Below are positions 1 to 9,945 of a stretch of DNA of 64,000 nt, piece by piece. Position 1 is the first letter of the stretch. Each line of letters starts with the position of its first letter. The translations under genes were made by a program, and so were the position numbers. Source of the DNA: Acinetobacter tianfuensis (GTDB lineage: Bacteria > Pseudomonadota > Gammaproteobacteria > Pseudomonadales > Moraxellaceae); assembly GCF_003611465.1 (NCBI RefSeq), contig NZ_RAXV01000001.1, positions 240,087-304,086 of the forward strand, given 5' to 3'. The notes beneath the pieces were generated by a model. That model searched no databases, was not told the origin of the DNA, and saw nothing but the letters and a program-made list of their open reading frames with translations.

Positions 1-262
1 CACGGAAGATATGTTTCAAGTTCTCTCTAAGTTCTTCTAGGTTAGAGGCTTCATATAGTTTCAGTGTTTGCGGGTTAACTTGTAAGATATTGATCTTTCT
101 TGCGCTTTGCTCTACTTCTAAAGGGTTATTTTGCAGATACTCACGTAAATCCTGTATGCCTTGCGCACGCCAGCTTTGCAGCTGCAGTTTAACAGCGCTG
201 AAGTCTTCTAGCCAAAGCGGGATAGGGGACATATTAAAAACAGGATTGTCTAGCTGAATCAT
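1..262 (-). CDS. PAS-type sensor protein, N-terminal part only
   Basis: This is the first 87 codons of a minus-strand gene cut by the window edge. The product begins MIQLDNPVFNMSPIPLWLED, followed by EDFSAVKLQLQSWRAQG and later YEASNLEELREN. The NMSPIPLWLEDFS and LYEASN stretches are typical of PAS domains at the head of bacterial diguanylate cyclases and sensor kinases. The output domain lies outside the window, so cyclase versus kinase cannot be decided. The ATG at 262 is the first in frame. The match to a PAS sensor rests on motif recall only. Confidence 0.6.
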   Translation of the reverse strand, partial: MIQLDNPVFNMSPIPLWLEDFSAVKLQLQSWRAQGIQDLREYLQNNPLEVEQSARKINILQVNPQTLKLYEASNLEELRENLKHIFR

Positions 263-360
263 GATCTATTCTCGGGAGAGTATATATTTCACATGCAGAT
301 GCGAAATGCTCTTATATTTATAAAGTGTGCTGCATTTCACAAAATAACTGAAAAAAATAA

Positions 361-390
361 AAAAAGCCAATCTTTGCAGACTGGCTTTTT
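361..390 (-). terminator. Rho-independent terminator of the macro-like gene
   Basis: Arms of 13 bases (AAAAAGCCAATCT and AGACTGGCTTTTT, one G-U pair) around a TTGC loop are flanked by A and T runs. It lies directly after the stop of the minus-strand gene at 397-1176. Confidence 0.75.
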
Positions 391-396
391 GAGCAT

Positions 397-1176
397 TTAT
401 TTTTTGGCTTTATTGGCGGGTTTTGGGGGCTGAATTTCGCGGTTGCCCAGCCAGACATCGGCAAAATCTTTTTCATTAATGCCGTATAGCTCAAGCAGCG
501 CTAAAATTACACCGCCAAAAATCATTGGGCCTTCTGAGTTATTTTGGAATTCAAAAATTTTGCCGTTTAGATTATGCAAAATATCTGCAACTTCAAACTC
601 ACGGTCACGGCCATTGCTGTCAGTTGGATACATTTGTGTATTCAGCACAATTTTTGCAAGGCTTTTTTCATTTTCAGACAGGGCCAGGACATCAATCAGC
701 TCATCTGTCACTGGTGTGAAAATAACAGAGTCTCGGTAAATCGTATGAAGCAGTTTTTGAGTCAGTTTTGGCAGCGGCTTTTCCACAAAAGGCCGAAAAG
801 AGGCAGGAAAAATAACATTGTGGGAAATACCTTTAAACATCGGGGCGATTTCTTCAACTTTGTAGCCTGCAACGCCGCAGCCAATAGAGGTTAAAAAGTA
901 TTGCTGCTTTGGATGATTTTTTGTATAAATTTTAAAGTCATCGACATAGTGCTGAATTTGCGACAGCGGCATCTGCTGCAAGTGTTCATTCATGGTTGGT
1001 ATGGCAAAACTTTGACCTGACCAGCCGCGTCCAACACCTTTAAGTGCGCCAAAGTGCTCCATTGCGGTACGGGCAGCGCCGCCAGCATGCGTGCCAGCCA
1101 TGTTGCTGCCAAATACAAAGACAGTATCTTCCGGTAAGGCTTTGATTATGCTTTCGTCATGGTAATGATAAGTCAT
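397..1176 (-). CDS. Macro-domain-like conserved protein
   Basis: A 259-residue soluble protein of uncertain function. The first ~140 residues carry VFVFGSNMAGTHAGGAA (about residues 19-35), then QSFAIPTMNE and FLTSIGCGVAGYKVEEIAPMF. This pattern (FGSN, a Gly/Ala-rich loop, an AIPT strand, then G-C-G-x-A-G-Y near the end of the fold) recalls macro-type ADP-ribose-binding proteins and related phage-borne families. The C-terminal ~110 residues match no fold known to me. There is no signal peptide or membrane segment. The gene stands alone, 293 bases from divergent uvrB, and ends at its own terminator. ADP-ribose binding or hydrolysis is an inference from the fold only. Confidence 0.6.
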   Translation of the reverse strand: MTYHYHDESIIKALPEDTVFVFGSNMAGTHAGGAARTAMEHFGALKGVGRGWSGQSFAIPTMNEHLQQMPLSQIQHYVDDFKIYTKNHPKQQYFLTSIGCGVAGYKVEEIAPMFKGISHNVIFPASFRPFVEKPLPKLTQKLLHTIYRDSVIFTPVTDELIDVLALSENEKSLAKIVLNTQMYPTDSNGRDREFEVADILHNLNGKIFEFQNNSEGPMIFGGVILALLELYGINEKDFADVWLGNREIQPPKPANKAKK

Positions 1177-1469
1177 GCTGATTCACTTGAACTTAGAGTT
1201 ATTATCCATGGTGCAATTGCTGGAGCGCTGGGTCAAGTCATGTGCATATTTATTTTTCTGATTTAAAGCGCATTTTTATCCATCATTTTATAAATAGCCT
1301 GAAATCAGCGGGCTGCAAGCGGGTGTAGTGAAGTCATGAGGCTGATGAAAGATTGCGCTGCGTCATAAAGCGGCTGCCAGATTAAAACAAATGCAGATTA
1401 AGCATTGTATCGCTTTCATTTGCCCTCATAATTGAACATGAAATTTATAGCGTGAAATAGCCGAATATT

Positions 1470-3491
1470 ATGAGTGATAGCCAGCCTTTCGAATTAGTCA
1501 CCCACTTTGAGCCAGCGGGTGATCAGCCTCAAGCCATTCAAAAGCTTGTGCTGGGTGTGGAGCAAGGCTATCGCGATCAGCTGCTGCTTGGGGTTACGGG
1601 TTCAGGCAAAACCTACACCATGGCGAATGTGATTGCGCAGACACAGCGCCCGACCATTATTATGGCGCATAACAAAACACTGGCAGCGCAGCTGTATGGA
1701 GAATTCAAAGCTTTTTTCCCGCACAATGCCGTGGAATATTTTGTCAGTTATTATGACTACTATCAGCCTGAAGCCTATGTGCCGTCTTCAGATACCTTTA
1801 TTGAAAAAGACTCATCCATTAATGATCATATTGATCAAATGCGTTTATCCGCTACGCGTGCGCTGTTAGAACGTAAAGACGCCATTATTATTGCATCCGT
1901 TTCTGCTATTTATGGTTTGGGTGATCCGAATGCTTATATGAGCATGCTGCTGCATATTGTGCAGGGTGACCGTATTAACCGTGATGACATCATCCGCCGT
2001 TTGGTCGAAATGCAGTACACCCGCAATGAGTTAGAGTTCTTGCGCGGTACTTACCGTATCCGCGGTGAAATTATCGATATTTTCCCTGCCGAATCGGATC
2101 AGCATGCAATCCGTATTGAGCTGTTTGATGATGAAGTAGATTCGATCCGCTGGTTTGATCCTTTAACGGGCAAATTGGTGCGTAAAGTGCCCCGTGTGAC
2201 GATTTATCCGAAAAGCCACTATGTGACGCCGAAAGATAATTTGCGCCGTGCAATTGATACCATCCGTGAAGAGCTGGCAGAACGTCTAGGCTTTTTCCGC
2301 GCCAATGACAAGCTGCTGGAAGCGCAGCGTATTGAACAGCGTACCCGCTATGATTTGGAAATGATGCAGCAGCTGGGTTATACCAACGGTATTGAAAACT
2401 ATTCACGTCATTTATCAGGCCGTCCTGCAGGTGAAGCGCCGCCGACACTGTTTGACTATATACCGGATGATGCGCTGCTGATTATTGATGAGTCGCACGT
2501 GACTGTGCCGCAGATAGGCGCAATGTATAAAGGTGACCGTTCACGTAAAGAAAACTTGGTGAATTATGGTTTCCGTCTGCCTAGCGCGCTGGATAACCGG
2601 CCAATGAAATTTGAGGAGTGGGAGCGTATTGTTCCTGCCACGATATATGTCAGCGCAACGCCAGCACGTTATGAGCTGGAAAAGTCCGAACAGATTGTCG
2701 AACAGGTGGTGCGCCCGACAGGCTTAGTTGATCCGGAAATAGAAATCCGACCTGTACTGACACAAGTGGATGATGTGCTGTCTGAAATTAATAACCGTAA
2801 AGAGCTGAACGAACGTGTTCTCATCACGACATTGACCAAACGTATGGCAGAAGACCTCACTTCATATTTAAAAGAATATGGCGTAAAAGTGGCTTATCTG
2901 CATTCAGACATTGATACGGTTGAACGGACCAAAATTATTCATGAGCTGCGTTCAGGTATTTATGATGCTCTGGTCGGAATTAACCTGCTGCGTGAAGGCT
3001 TAGACATGCCTGAAGTCTCATTGGTCGCAATTTTAGATGCCGATAAAGAGGGTTTTTTGCGTTCTGAACGTTCTCTGATCCAAACCATTGGCCGTGCAGC
3101 GCGTAACTTAAACGGCAAAGCCATTTTATATGCAGACCGTATAACAGACTCCATGCAAAAGGCGATGGATGAAACGGAGCGCCGCCGTTTAAAACAGCTT
3201 GAATTTAACCAGCTGCATGGTATTACGCCGCGCAGCGCAGTACGTCAGGTCGTAAAAGATTTGGATGACGGTGAAGTTCTGACGGATGACCAAATTGAAG
3301 CAGGCGCAGAGGATCAAGCTAAAGCATTAAGCGCAGATGAAATGCATTTGCTGTCAGATCCGAAGCTGCTGGCAAAGCATATGAGCAAATTGGAAAAAGA
3401 AATGCTGAAAGCTTCGAAGGAGCTTCAATTTGAACAGGCGGCCCGCTTACGTGATGAAATTCTGCGTTTGAAAGCGCAAATGCTGCAGTAA
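1470..3491 (+). CDS. uvrB: Excinuclease ABC subunit B (UvrB)
   Basis: UvrB is the damage-verifying helicase-like subunit of nucleotide excision repair; it is loaded by UvrA and recruits UvrC. The 673 residues are full length. They include the Walker A motif [10 protein letters not shown] (about 42-51), the beta-hairpin region [12 protein letters not shown] (about 93-104), a DESH Walker B box, SATPARYE, the helicase motif VI region QTIGRAARN, and a C-terminal UVR domain ([23 protein letters not shown]) that contacts UvrC. The ATG at 1470 fits the usual N-terminus. No CTG-N10-CAG SOS box is visible upstream, in line with the lack of a classical LexA in Acinetobacter. Confidence 0.98.
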   Translation: MSDSQPFELVTHFEPAGDQPQAIQKLVLGVEQGYRDQLLLGVTGSGKTYTMANVIAQTQRPTIIMAHNKTLAAQLYGEFKAFFPHNAVEYFVSYYDYYQPEAYVPSSDTFIEKDSSINDHIDQMRLSATRALLERKDAIIIASVSAIYGLGDPNAYMSMLLHIVQGDRINRDDIIRRLVEMQYTRNELEFLRGTYRIRGEIIDIFPAESDQHAIRIELFDDEVDSIRWFDPLTGKLVRKVPRVTIYPKSHYVTPKDNLRRAIDTIREELAERLGFFRANDKLLEAQRIEQRTRYDLEMMQQLGYTNGIENYSRHLSGRPAGEAPPTLFDYIPDDALLIIDESHVTVPQIGAMYKGDRSRKENLVNYGFRLPSALDNRPMKFEEWERIVPATIYVSATPARYELEKSEQIVEQVVRPTGLVDPEIEIRPVLTQVDDVLSEINNRKELNERVLITTLTKRMAEDLTSYLKEYGVKVAYLHSDIDTVERTKIIHELRSGIYDALVGINLLREGLDMPEVSLVAILDADKEGFLRSERSLIQTIGRAARNLNGKAILYADRITDSMQKAMDETERRRLKQLEFNQLHGITPRSAVRQVVKDLDDGEVLTDDQIEAGAEDQAKALSADEMHLLSDPKLLAKHMSKLEKEMLKASKELQFEQAARLRDEILRLKAQMLQ

Positions 3492-3610
3492 GTCAGAAAT
3501 AAGAGATTGATTAATTTTTACACAACCTAGACAGAGGCATGGGTTTTACGCGTTATTGTAAATAAGCAATTGTGAATGAAATACGGTTTTAAAGATGCAG
3601 GTAAAACTTG

Positions 3611-4198
3611 ATGATCAATAATAATCTCCCTAAAGCTGGCTTTAGACTGGCTAAAATTCTTGCGGGCGGCGCTGTACTGGCGGGGCTGGGTGCTGTAACA
3701 ATGGCTTATGCGCAAACTAAGCCCTTAAGTGTCGTAGAGCGGGTAGAGTTAGACCGCTATTTGGGTGTTTGGTATGAAGTAGCCCGCAAACCGCTGTCGT
3801 TTCAAAATAAATGTGCACGGGATGTCACCGCAGTTTATACCTTGAATGAAAATGGCAATGTGCAGGTAGAAAACAGCTGTGTTATGAAAGACGGCACACC
3901 GGCATCGTCTTTAGGTGAGGCATTTGTAGAAAATGCGCCATTTAACAGCAAATTGAAAGTCAGCTTTTTACCTGATGCGATCCGCTGGCTGCCTGCGGGC
4001 CGCGCTAATTACTGGATACTCAAATTAGATGATGACTATCAGACCGTTTTAGTGGGTGAGCCTAGGCGTAAATATATGTGGGTGCTTTCACGGACACCGC
4101 ATCCTGAACAGCAGGTCATTCATGAATATTTAGAATATGCAAAATCAGTAGGATATGATTTATCCGATTTGATTCGGACAAAACAAACTGGAAAATAA
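3611..4198 (+). CDS. Lipocalin family protein, exported
   Basis: A Blc-like bacterial lipocalin of 195 residues, likely binding lipids or other hydrophobic ligands in the envelope. A signal peptide ends near AYA-QT (about residue 35). It has no lipobox cysteine, so unlike E. coli Blc it should be a soluble periplasmic protein. The lipocalin GxW motif is seen in YLGVWYEVARKP, and the later conserved regions in YWILKLDDDYQTVLVGEPRRKYMWVLSRTP. Two Cys (in NKCARD and NSCVMK) could form a disulfide. I prefer the ATG at 3611, with AGGT about 8 bases upstream, over the TTG one codon earlier. A strong terminator follows, so the gene is probably monocistronic. Confidence 0.9.
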   Translation: MINNNLPKAGFRLAKILAGGAVLAGLGAVTMAYAQTKPLSVVERVELDRYLGVWYEVARKPLSFQNKCARDVTAVYTLNENGNVQVENSCVMKDGTPASSLGEAFVENAPFNSKLKVSFLPDAIRWLPAGRANYWILKLDDDYQTVLVGEPRRKYMWVLSRTPHPEQQVIHEYLEYAKSVGYDLSDLIRTKQTGK

Positions 4199-4219
4199 TG
4201 CTGAATTTATAACAGATGT

Positions 4220-4247
4220 AAAAAACCATGCTTAAGCATGGTTTTTT
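4220..4247 (+). terminator. Rho-independent terminator after the lipocalin gene
   Basis: Perfect palindromic hairpin AAAAAACCATGC/GCATGGTTTTTT, 22 bases after the lipocalin stop. Confidence 0.9.
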
Positions 4248-4318
4248 ATTTGCTAGAATATTAAAGCTTTATTCTGCATGCTGCAGAGGCTGCTTAATTA
4301 ATCAACTTGAGGTGAATG

Positions 4319-5257
4319 ATGTATAAAGGCGTTGCTTTGTCTGTATTGGCATCAGTCACTTTTGGGGTGCTGTATTTTTATACGCAGTTCCTGCAGCCGC
4401 TGGACAGCGAACAAACCTTTGCTTGGCGTATGCTGGCAACTTTGCCTTTCCTCACTCTTTTTATGTATTTTACGGGTGACTTAAAGCATGCAGCAGAAAT
4501 TTTTAAGCGCAGTGTACGTCAGCCAGTATTTCTTATTTGGCTGATTTTCAGCTCTTTGCTTTGTACAACGCAATTGTGGCTATTTTTATGGGGGCCGATT
4601 AACGGCCGCGGGCTGCAAGTTTCCTTGGGCTATTTTTTATTGCCTTTGGTCATGGTTCTGGTGGGATGCGTACTTTATAAAGAAAAGCTGTCGCATTGGC
4701 AGATAGCGGCGGTTATTTTAGCTGTGCTGGGTGTTGGGCATGAAATCTGGCGTATTGGCAGCATTGCTTGGGAAACAGCTTATGTTGCCGTGGCATATCC
4801 TTTGTATTTCTTTTTGCGCCGCGTATTTCAAACGGACAATTTAGGCGGTTTTTGGTGGGATTTGATGCTGATTATCCCCGCTGCAATTTATCTAGGCTTT
4901 TACTATAGCGACAGCATGCCGCTTATTCTGCAATTGCCGCATTTGATTTGGGCCGTGATTGGGCTCGGGTTTTTAAGCGCTTTAGGGCTTGGAAGCTATA
5001 TCTTGGCCAGCCGTATGCTGCCTTTTGTGATTTTTGGCCTGCTCAGCTATTTAGAACCTGTCCTGCTGGCTTTTGCATCGATTATGCTTGGGGAGCGTGT
5101 AGAAGCGGGAGAATGGCTGACGTATATACCAATTTGGCTGGCTGTACTGCTTTTGGTTATAGAAGGGACACTGCATTTGCTGAAGCAGCAGAAGCATAAA
5201 AAGGCGTTGGCTAAAAATATTGAAGGTATGCAAAAAAGGCTGGAAGATCAATTGTGA
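4319..5257 (+). CDS. rarD: EamA/RarD-type inner-membrane transporter
   Basis: About 312 residues with ten hydrophobic segments in the two-fold EamA (drug/metabolite transporter) arrangement. It lines up with RarD: an R in the second helix (FAWRMLATLPF), WLLF-like LWLFLWG, then LQVSLGYFLLPLVMVLVGCVLYKEKLS, and a second-half counterpart FVIFGLLSYLEPVLLAFASIMLGE. The substrate is unknown, as for most of the family. The tail is basic and cytoplasmic. The start at 4319 is chosen over the overlapping ATG at 4316 because GAGGTG lies about 6 bases upstream. It is bounded by the terminator at 4220-4247 and stands alone. Confidence 0.85.
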   Translation: MYKGVALSVLASVTFGVLYFYTQFLQPLDSEQTFAWRMLATLPFLTLFMYFTGDLKHAAEIFKRSVRQPVFLIWLIFSSLLCTTQLWLFLWGPINGRGLQVSLGYFLLPLVMVLVGCVLYKEKLSHWQIAAVILAVLGVGHEIWRIGSIAWETAYVAVAYPLYFFLRRVFQTDNLGGFWWDLMLIIPAAIYLGFYYSDSMPLILQLPHLIWAVIGLGFLSALGLGSYILASRMLPFVIFGLLSYLEPVLLAFASIMLGERVEAGEWLTYIPIWLAVLLLVIEGTLHLLKQQKHKKALAKNIEGMQKRLEDQL

Positions 5258-5465
5258 TTCCAGCGCTATTTGAGATGTGAAACATTAAATTTATATTAAT
5301 CGTTCATAATTGAATTTTGATTTTACTCAAAAAATAAAAAAAACGTAATTTTTCATTCATAGATGGTTTCTCGGTATTGATTAAAAAATGATAACTGTTT
5401 AACATTTGCAAAACATTAAAAAAAACCATTCATATTTCAAAAAATAATTTTTTGAGGGCTAGACG

Positions 5466-7223
5466 ATGCAAAACAGCAGTATTCCGTATCAAATACGCGC
5501 CGCATTATTACAGCTAGAACCTAGTCTGGATGTGGATTGGAACGAGCGTTTAACCGCCATTTTTAATGATGTAGATATGGCGCTTCGTGAAGAAATTGAC
5601 AGTCAAATTTTAAGATCTAAAGAAATTGTCTGGAACAGAATGACAAACACTTTTGAGTTTAAAGCACAGTCCAGTCTTGCAATTTTAAAACATGGTTTAA
5701 GCAATGAGCGGATGCGCGCAATTGCTAAAACCCTAAGTGAATCGCTTGAAGATTTAAAAACATTAGATGACAGCGCTCAAATTGCAGATTATTTAGAAAA
5801 TGCAATCGAGCAGATTGATCAAATCCAAGTGGACGAAAATTTTCTGCTGCAGCGGGAAAAACTGCTGATCCGCCGTACATTTTTGCTCAACGCAGCGAAA
5901 GTCATCCGCCGTATGCAGATTACGCCGCCGCAGGGTGTCCGTCAGCTGAGCGAAGCGCAAATTAAATGTTTTATTATTGAAGTGTATATAAAGCAGCAGC
6001 TGCTGGGGTATTGGTTCAAGCCATTGCTGAAACGTAATTCACCGTTTATGAAGCTGCCGATTTTCAGATACTATTTAAGCAAACAGCAAAAAATCCGCCA
6101 TTTTGAGTTGGTTAAAACCTCAGAGTTCATCTTTGTGACAGCGCCTGTTATGCAGGTCGAACATAACCCGTATTCTGTACGCCGTTTTTTAGCCGAAGAA
6201 AAAGGCGCGATACCAGATCAAGTTTTTTTGAATGTCATTGTGCTGGATTTGGCCCAAGCTGGCGAAAATGATTATATCGATCGTTTTAAAGCGCAAATTG
6301 AGTGTATGGTGACCATTCAAAGTCAAATTCATGTCGATGTGATGGACTTGGTCATTCAGCTGGAAGAAGTATGTGAAAATACTTTAATTCCAATGCTGAT
6401 TGAACCGATTCAATTTGTTGCTAAAAATGCTGATGTGGTTGCGCAGATGCATTTGAAAAAATTTGAAAATGCATTAACCAGTGACTTTTTCAAACCTGTG
6501 CATGAAGCGGTTAAAACCCATTTGTCACATATTGAGGAATTTGATTATTTATATTTAAATGCCCACCGCTTATATTCTGAATTGCTTGCATATTATCGTG
6601 AGTTTAAAGAACAGCCTGCGCTGGTATTTAATCCGAATGTACAGCAGTTTGAATATAAACTGGTTGGCTTTTTAAAGCTGATGGAAAAACGCAGACAAGA
6701 TACTTTTGTGCCGCTGAATCAGGCAGAATGGGATGTGATGCATCAGCGTTCGCTGAAACCGCTGCAGGATATCCGTTTTGTGATTACGGAAAGTTTGCTG
6801 GATTTCCGTGAACTGACCATCTATACCAACAAGCTGAAACGCCAAAGTGCAGAAAAAGCCTCTTTCTTAAAGCGCATGACTAAAGGCCAGCAAGCGGAGC
6901 GTGATTTGCTGGAAGCGCAGAAAGCAGGGCAGCAGCTGAAACATAAAATGTTTATGAGTATTCTGCAGGCGCCGCGGATGAGTCCTAGATGTTCAGTTTT
7001 CTTAGAATTTGAAAGCTTGCATAACTTTAGCGACAATGAGCGCCACTATGCTTTTCCTTGCGGTGATAATGGCCTGACACGTTTGCCTATTTTATTGCGC
7101 TTGCCAGATAATTATACTGATTTTGACGTAGAAAACTTCAATGCGTCTATTCATTTTGATTTGAATTTTTCTGTAGCATCTAAAGCAGAGAAAATGAGCT
7201 ATGAACTGAATTACTCGACCTGA
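5466..7223 (+). CDS. Conserved protein of unknown function, 585 residues
   Basis: I do not recognise a family. The product is soluble and largely helical, with no signal peptide or membrane segment. Residues 40-150 and 440-490 are rich in charged heptad-like stretches (for example KLKRQSAEKASFLKRMTKGQQAERDLLEAQKAGQQLKHK), which suggests coiled coil. The last ~90 residues look different, with short beta-type strands (RCSVFLEFESLHN, LPILLRLPDNYTDF, ASIHFDLNFSVAS), so the protein may have a helical body and a small beta domain. The ATG has TGAGGG about 10 bases upstream. It is a single gene between long AT-rich spacers. Codon use resembles the surrounding chromosome, so I expect a genus-specific core gene. 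Confidence 0.8.
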   Translation: MQNSSIPYQIRAALLQLEPSLDVDWNERLTAIFNDVDMALREEIDSQILRSKEIVWNRMTNTFEFKAQSSLAILKHGLSNERMRAIAKTLSESLEDLKTLDDSAQIADYLENAIEQIDQIQVDENFLLQREKLLIRRTFLLNAAKVIRRMQITPPQGVRQLSEAQIKCFIIEVYIKQQLLGYWFKPLLKRNSPFMKLPIFRYYLSKQQKIRHFELVKTSEFIFVTAPVMQVEHNPYSVRRFLAEEKGAIPDQVFLNVIVLDLAQAGENDYIDRFKAQIECMVTIQSQIHVDVMDLVIQLEEVCENTLIPMLIEPIQFVAKNADVVAQMHLKKFENALTSDFFKPVHEAVKTHLSHIEEFDYLYLNAHRLYSELLAYYREFKEQPALVFNPNVQQFEYKLVGFLKLMEKRRQDTFVPLNQAEWDVMHQRSLKPLQDIRFVITESLLDFRELTIYTNKLKRQSAEKASFLKRMTKGQQAERDLLEAQKAGQQLKHKMFMSILQAPRMSPRCSVFLEFESLHNFSDNERHYAFPCGDNGLTRLPILLRLPDNYTDFDVENFNASIHFDLNFSVASKAEKMSYELNYST

Positions 7224-7504
7224 TTTAACAATTTGATATAGGCTGTGACGAATTTAGAACTTAATAGCGCGTGATAAATAAGCAATTAAAAATTAATTAT
7301 TTTTTTGCTGTAAAATGTATATTTAAATGTTTTAAAAATAAAATCATCAAAATAATTACAACTATTTTTCTAATTTATAGTGAATATATAGGAAAATAGT
7401 CTCATCAAAATCTGCTTATGGATTCTATATTTTAGATAATTCCATTACAATTGTCGGGTTTTGAATTTAATGCCTAGATATACAATTAATTAGAGGACGT
7501 ATCT

Positions 7505-8962
7505 GTGAGCAAAGAGACTATTATCGCCCTACATGCAGAGCACCAAGGTCGCTGGAAAAACCGTGAAGAAATTGCGGAACAAATGATTGCTTTGATCGGT
7601 AAGCTATATCGTGAGAAAAACATCGCAACGACTATTTACGGCCGTTCTTTAGTTAACCGTTCGGTTATCCAAATTCTTAAAGCGCACCGTTTCACACGCA
7701 TGATGGACGTTGAGCTTTCTGTTGTAAACACTTTCCCAATTCTTGAAGCATTGGCGAAAATTGAAAACATTGGCACAGCTGAAATTGACCTAGGCAAACT
7801 TGCTGTAGAATTTAAAGCAAAAGGCGGCGATATCGACGCATTTGTTGCTGAATCTGTTCAGTCAGCACAAGGCCGTCCGACTGCTGTAGAAGGCAAAGAC
7901 GTTGTTCTTTACGGTTTTGGCCGTATTGGCCGCATCTTAGCGCGCCTTATGATTGCTCAATCCGGTTTAGGCCGCGGTCTGAACCTAAAAGCAATTGTTG
8001 TGCGTAAATCATCTGACGGTGACTTGGAAAAACGTGCTTCTTTACTTCGCCGTGACTCTATTCATGGTTCATTCTCAGGTACAATTTCTGTAGATGAAGA
8101 AAACGAAGCAATTATTGCAAACGGTCAATTCATCAAAGTTATTTATGCTTCTAGCCCTGCAGAAGTTGACTACACAGCTTATGGCATCAGCGATGCGCTT
8201 GTAATCGATAACACGGGTAAATGGCGTGATGCAGAAGGTCTTTCTCAGCACCTTAACTGCCCAGGCGCTTCACGTGTAATCTTGACTGCACCTGGTAAAG
8301 GTGACATGAAGAACGTTGTTTATGGTGTTAACCAAGGCGACATTCTTGATGAAGATGCAATTATCTCTGCTGCAAGCTGTACAACGAATGCGATCACTCC
8401 AACACTTAAAGTGTTAGATGACAAATACAAAGTATTAAATGGTCACGTTGAAACGGTTCACTCGTTCACAAACGACCAGAACTTAATTGACAACTACCAT
8501 AAAGCTGACCGCCGTGGCCGTGCTGCGACACTGAACATGGTAATTACTGAAACTGGTGCGGCTAAAGCTGTTGCTAAAGCGCTTCCGGGCCTTAAAGGCA
8601 AATTGACTGGTAACTCTGTACGTGTCCCGACTCCAAACGTATCTCTTGCTATTCTTAACTTAACACTTGAGAAAGAAGTAGAGCGTGAAGAAGTGAACGA
8701 ATACATTCGTCAAATTTCGATCAGCTCAAGCCTTCAAGGTCAGATCGGCTATACAAACTCTACTGAAGTTGTATCGTCTGACTTTATCGGTTCACGCACT
8801 GCAGGTGTATTTGATGCGCAAGCAACGATTACTTCTGGCAATCGTTTAACTGCATACGTTTGGTATGACAACGAAGTTGGCTATAGCTGTCAAGTATTGC
8901 GTATTGCTGAACAAATGGGCGGCGTAAGCTACCCTAAAATCCCTGCTGAAACTAATGCATAA
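7505..8962 (+). CDS. gap: Glyceraldehyde-3-phosphate dehydrogenase, long form
   Basis: Converts glyceraldehyde 3-phosphate, phosphate and NAD(P)+ to 1,3-bisphosphoglycerate. At 485 residues it is about 150 longer than classical GAPDH. Residues 1-125 form an extension not found in the short enzymes. The Rossmann domain then starts with VLYGFGRIGRILARLM, the catalytic cysteine is C292 in AASCTTNAITP, and the C-terminal domain ends with AYVWYDNEVGYSCQVLR. Long GAPDH proteins of this kind are known in Pseudomonas and Acinetobacter; a gluconeogenic role is likely but inferred. The start is GTG at 7505 with GAGGAC upstream. Codon use is strongly biased, as in a highly expressed gene. A terminator follows. 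Confidence 0.93.
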   Translation: MSKETIIALHAEHQGRWKNREEIAEQMIALIGKLYREKNIATTIYGRSLVNRSVIQILKAHRFTRMMDVELSVVNTFPILEALAKIENIGTAEIDLGKLAVEFKAKGGDIDAFVAESVQSAQGRPTAVEGKDVVLYGFGRIGRILARLMIAQSGLGRGLNLKAIVVRKSSDGDLEKRASLLRRDSIHGSFSGTISVDEENEAIIANGQFIKVIYASSPAEVDYTAYGISDALVIDNTGKWRDAEGLSQHLNCPGASRVILTAPGKGDMKNVVYGVNQGDILDEDAIISAASCTTNAITPTLKVLDDKYKVLNGHVETVHSFTNDQNLIDNYHKADRRGRAATLNMVITETGAAKAVAKALPGLKGKLTGNSVRVPTPNVSLAILNLTLEKEVEREEVNEYIRQISISSSLQGQIGYTNSTEVVSSDFIGSRTAGVFDAQATITSGNRLTAYVWYDNEVGYSCQVLRIAEQMGGVSYPKIPAETNA

Positions 8963-8978
8963 TTAGTCAGTACGGAAT

Positions 8979-9008
8979 AAAAAAGAGCCTCATATGAGGC
9001 TCTTTTTT
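8979..9008 (+). terminator. Rho-independent terminator of gap
   Basis: Perfect hairpin AAAAAAGAGCCTCA/TGAGGCTCTTTTTT, 17 bases after the gap stop. Confidence 0.9.
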
Positions 9009-9235
9009 ATGTTTAACATGTTGCCTGCTGTGGATCAAAATATTCAGCCCAGCAGAGGGAAGCTTAGCCAGCACGATCAGTTAGGTGATTAAAGCAAAGC
9101 TTGTTGCTTAAATTATTAAAAATAAGTACATGAAATAATTTAAAAAAATGCTACATAAAGTTGACGATTTTAAGCAGACTAAAATACTTGGATTTGAAAT
9201 AATATAAAAAAGATAAAAGAAGTTAAGGAATAACT

Positions 9236-9943
9236 TTGCAAATAAAACATATGCTGGGTGGATTGATCTTTATCGTGTTTGCAGCAATCTGTGGTGTATT
9301 GCTCGCAATCTGGGTATTTAAGCATTTTAATATTAATATTCCATTGGAAAATCAAAGTGTCCGTATTGATTTGCAGGAACCGCTGCAAGCAAAGGTGAAA
9401 ATTCATGACGCGCTGAATGTCGATGTTACAGGGCGGGTCAATGCAGAAATTCCAATTCGGGAAAATTTAAATATTCCTTTAACTCAAACTCTGACACCGC
9501 GGGTATTTTTTGATAACCAAGTGCCGATTAAAACCGTTATACCTGTACGTGAGACACTAAAAGTCAATCAAAACATGCCGATTGATACAAAGGTGCAGGT
9601 TAATGTAATGGGTAAGGAGATTACACTGCCTTTGAAAGGGATGATTCCAATTCAGTTGGATGTACCTATTCAAATAGATGTGCCTTTGGAACAAAAAATT
9701 CATCTTAAGTTTGATGCGCCTGTACGTACACAGCTGAAAGAAAATCTGCATATACCGCTGGAAACAACGTTAAAAACCAATATTCCCATTGAAGGCAAAC
9801 TGAATGTGCCAATTAAAACAGCGTTAAAGGCAACTGTAGATGTCAAAAATACTTTGCCTGTGAAAATTAAGCGCGGTGAATTGATCATTCCATTAAAAGA
9901 TATGTCACTTTCTCAGCGCAGCGCACATCAAGCGGGGCAGTAA
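9236..9943 (+). CDS. Membrane-anchored protein with short beta-type repeats (first of a pair)
   Basis: A 235-residue protein with one N-terminal membrane helix (about residues 7-28) and no cleavage site. The rest is an almost continuous run of short repeats of about 10-12 residues in which IPI, IPL, VPI or VPL recurs (for example NIPLTQ, QVPIKT, MIPIQL, DVPIQI, NVPIKT, IIPLKD). Hydrophobic and polar residues alternate, as in a regular beta structure facing the periplasm. I know no named family. The start is TTG at 9236: AAGGA lies 6 bases upstream, whereas the first in-frame ATG (9251) has no such site. It is followed after 2 bases by a gene of the same design, so the two should be co-expressed. 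Confidence 0.8.
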   Translation: MQIKHMLGGLIFIVFAAICGVLLAIWVFKHFNINIPLENQSVRIDLQEPLQAKVKIHDALNVDVTGRVNAEIPIRENLNIPLTQTLTPRVFFDNQVPIKTVIPVRETLKVNQNMPIDTKVQVNVMGKEITLPLKGMIPIQLDVPIQIDVPLEQKIHLKFDAPVRTQLKENLHIPLETTLKTNIPIEGKLNVPIKTALKATVDVKNTLPVKIKRGELIIPLKDMSLSQRSAHQAGQ

Positions 9944-9945
9944 TC

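Noticed and set aside
1380..1469. SOS box before uvrB
   Set aside because: No CTG-N10-CAG-type palindrome is visible in the 90 bases upstream; the genus lacks a classical LexA.
9416..9910. Repeats in the beta-repeat gene as a CRISPR-like or DNA repeat array
   Set aside because: The similarity is at protein level only; the DNA of the units differs and there are no regular spacers.
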